From positions 1 through 64,000 of the forward strand of contig CAKOOO010000002.1 of the NCBI GenBank assembly GCA_934098665.1: a DNA stretch of 64,000 nt, read 5' to 3'. Below the pieces are notes generated by a model. That model was not told the origin of the DNA and made no database searches. It worked only from the letters and a program-made list of their open reading frames with translations. The translations under genes were made by a program, and so were the position numbers. Below are positions 62,936-64,000 of this stretch, in pieces (the stretch's first letter is position 1; the number at the start of each line of letters is the position of its first letter). The DNA is from an uncultured Bacilli bacterium (GTDB lineage: Bacteria > Bacillota_I > Bacilli_A > RF39 > UBA660).

Positions 62936-62959
62936 ATTAAAGTATATTATAAATATATA

Positions 62960-62986
62960 AAAAAAATGATAGATTACCTATCATTA
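62960..62986 (-). terminator. Rho-independent terminator after the 3'-end surface-protein gene
   Basis: Minus-strand 8-bp stem AATGATAG / CTATCATT with a five-base loop and T7. Confidence 0.87.
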
Positions 62987-64000
62987 ATTAATAATATATG
63001 GTTTAGTATACGAGCCATCTCCTGAAAACACTATAGTTTCAGGTTTTAGTGATATGACAGGTTTTACACCAATAGATGCCATTGCTGTTCCTCGTGATAC
63101 AGTATCGTATAACGTTGATTGCATTAAGATTCTTTGATATAATACTGGTGATTGTAGCCATATACCATATCCTGTATATAAATAATGTTTTTTTGCTTCC
63201 ACATCTTTAGTTGCCAAATGTGCTTCTGGTGCAGAAAGAAGTCCAACTGGATATGTTAAAGCCCCATTACCATTACTAATGTTAACTGTAAATCTATCAT
63301 TTATATTTTCACAAAAAAGACTATAAGTAACATCGTTATTTTTAAATTTAAATGAATCACCTGTTGTTTGTTTACTTAATGACCAACTACCAAGATCAGT
63401 ATTGCTTCTATCATTACAATATATTGTATCTTCTAATTTATCTGTATAGTTTATCATATTATTTTCATACCATGCATCTACTACTTTTTTTATTGCACTG
63501 TCCTTTTTATTAACATCATCCGCATATAACATTTCATTTATTGCATTATCTATTGACTTACCATTAGAAATTTTTATTGCAGAAATATCACTAGTGCCCT
63601 TATAATTGATATAATATATAGAACTACAAGTGTTTGATGAATTATAACAAGTAAAATGATAATCATCAATATTACTATAATTTGAACGCCAAGTTTTTGC
63701 ATTAACAGTGATAGTATCCGTTAAAACATATTTACCATTTGTATAAGTAAAAGATTTACCAAAAACATAATCAATATCATAATAAGATCCATTTGTTATA
63801 CCGTCTTTCAAAGTAAAATAATTAAATTGCCTACCGCTTGTTGAAAAAATATATCTTACTTTTTTACAAGAAGTTGAGGAACCATCACTACAAATATATT
63901 TTCCAACAAATGTACTTAAATCACTACTTGTTGTAATATTTACAGAAGTTGGATTTACAAGACTATATAATCCATTACTATATGATACTGAGGTTCCAAA
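62984..64000 (-). CDS. Large surface protein with lectin-like C-terminal domain (5' end beyond window)
   Basis: At least 338 residues visible, in frame to the window edge. Content matches 40701..43112 over its C-terminal third: FTYTNGKYVLTDTITVN, HFTCYNSSNTCSSIYYINY, INEMLYADDVNKKDSAIKK, KLEDTIYCNDRSNTD, YPVGLLSAPEAHLATKD, and ASIGVKPVISLKPETIVFSG. The variable stretch before GVKP (GIWLQSPVLYQRILMQSTLY) has ordinary AT-rich codons. It is a paralogue of the DGR-target-like gene with a different, non-GC-rich variable stretch. It would be exported like its paralogue, but the signal lies outside. Confidence 0.75.
   Translation of the reverse strand, partial: FGTSVSYSNGLYSLVNPTSVNITTSSDLSTFVGKYICSDGSSTSCKKVRYIFSTSGRQFNYFTLKDGITNGSYYDIDYVFGKSFTYTNGKYVLTDTITVNAKTWRSNYSNIDDYHFTCYNSSNTCSSIYYINYKGTSDISAIKISNGKSIDNAINEMLYADDVNKKDSAIKKVVDAWYENNMINYTDKLEDTIYCNDRSNTDLGSWSLSKQTTGDSFKFKNNDVTYSLFCENINDRFTVNISNGNGALTYPVGLLSAPEAHLATKDVEAKKHYLYTGYGIWLQSPVLYQRILMQSTLYDTVSRGTAMASIGVKPVISLKPETIVFSGDGSYTKPYIIN

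Noticed and set aside
1..64000. Whole-genome reassignment of TGA to tryptophan
   Set aside because: Long conserved genes (mutS, dnaG, rel, rpoD) are intact with TGG for Trp, and several genes end at TGA in ATGA overlaps (2212, 2526, 10287, 27461, 35573). Only local accessory genes show in-frame TGA.
1..64000. CRISPR array or cas genes linked to the dual-HEPN protein
   Set aside because: No regularly spaced direct repeats and no cas-like genes were seen.
1..64000. tRNA or rRNA genes
   Set aside because: No GGTTCRA-type T-loops in intergenic sequence and no rRNA-like conserved blocks; apparent hits lie inside coding genes.

Overview
The window is a 64 kb stretch of a very AT-rich, low-GC Gram-positive (Bacilli-like) chromosome. 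The evidence for this is HrcA with two CIRCE operators, the order dnaG-rpoD-trmK, a SpoVID/YsxE-like pair, a ComN-like regulator next to a Rel-type (p)ppGpp enzyme, YlbL/YlbJ, YjcZ and YqfQ-like proteins, AGGAGG-type ribosome binding sites and U-tailed hairpin terminators. An uncultured gut Bacilli lineage (RF39-like) would fit, but that is inference. TGA acts as a stop codon (several ATGA stop/start overlaps), so the genetic code looks standard. I saw no rRNA, tRNA, CRISPR array, insertion sequence or reverse transcriptase gene.

Layout. 1-770: 3' part of the window's first gene, hrcA, with a CIRCE-controlled promoter. 0.8-5.3 kb: an accessory patch with three flavodoxin-type genes, an AhpD-like protein, a small-molecule kinase and several broken genes, two of which carry an in-frame TGA where Trp would fit. 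5.3-7.7 kb: a CadC/CadA-type metal efflux operon with a 22-bp operator. 7.9-13.4 kb: a serine hydrolase and housekeeping genes (tag, lepB, rplS with leader). 13.5-18.7 kb: a P-type ATPase and two tandem paralogous sigma factors with an unrecognised N-terminal region. 18.7-26 kb: mtnN, mutS, a deacetylase and YlbL-like protease; one gene has a G9 tract at its ribosome binding site. 26.9-29.2 kb: a three-gene pseudopilin operon. 29.3-33.4 kb: two long paralogues of unknown function flanked by a repeated terminator-promoter cassette. 33.5-37.9 kb: ysxE-like, spoVID-like, dtd, rel, comN-like. 37.9-40.7 kb: a protein with two HEPN-type RxxxxH motifs plus small unknowns. 40.7-43.1 kb: a large surface protein whose last ~35 codons before the C-terminal motif form a strongly GC-rich, NNC-codon patch, best read as the variable region of a diversity-generating retroelement (DGR) whose template and reverse transcriptase are outside the window. 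43-47.6 kb: ftsW, yjcZ-like, def, a flippase-like protein, DUF1015. 47.7-48.0 kb: a small-peptide RNA whose 5' and 3' ends can pair, like a type I toxin mRNA. 48-54 kb: another surface protein and envelope genes. 54.3-56.7 kb: prepilin peptidase and a PilC/GspF protein. 56.8-60.5 kb: yqfQ-like, trmK, rpoD, dnaG. 60.6-62.3 kb: a sortase and a thioester-domain-like wall protein joined by an A9 tract. 63-64 kb: the 3' part of another surface protein of the DGR-target family.

How the genes work together. Much of the accessory content faces the cell surface: pseudopilins with their peptidase and membrane platform, SipW-type-signal surface proteins with C-type-lectin-like C-termini, a sortase with a probable substrate, and envelope glycosyltransferase/hydrolase genes. 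The most notable candidate system is a DGR-diversified adhesin (40701..43112) in a paralogous family that also includes 48069..49859, 62984..64000 and a pilin-like member at 27461..28414.
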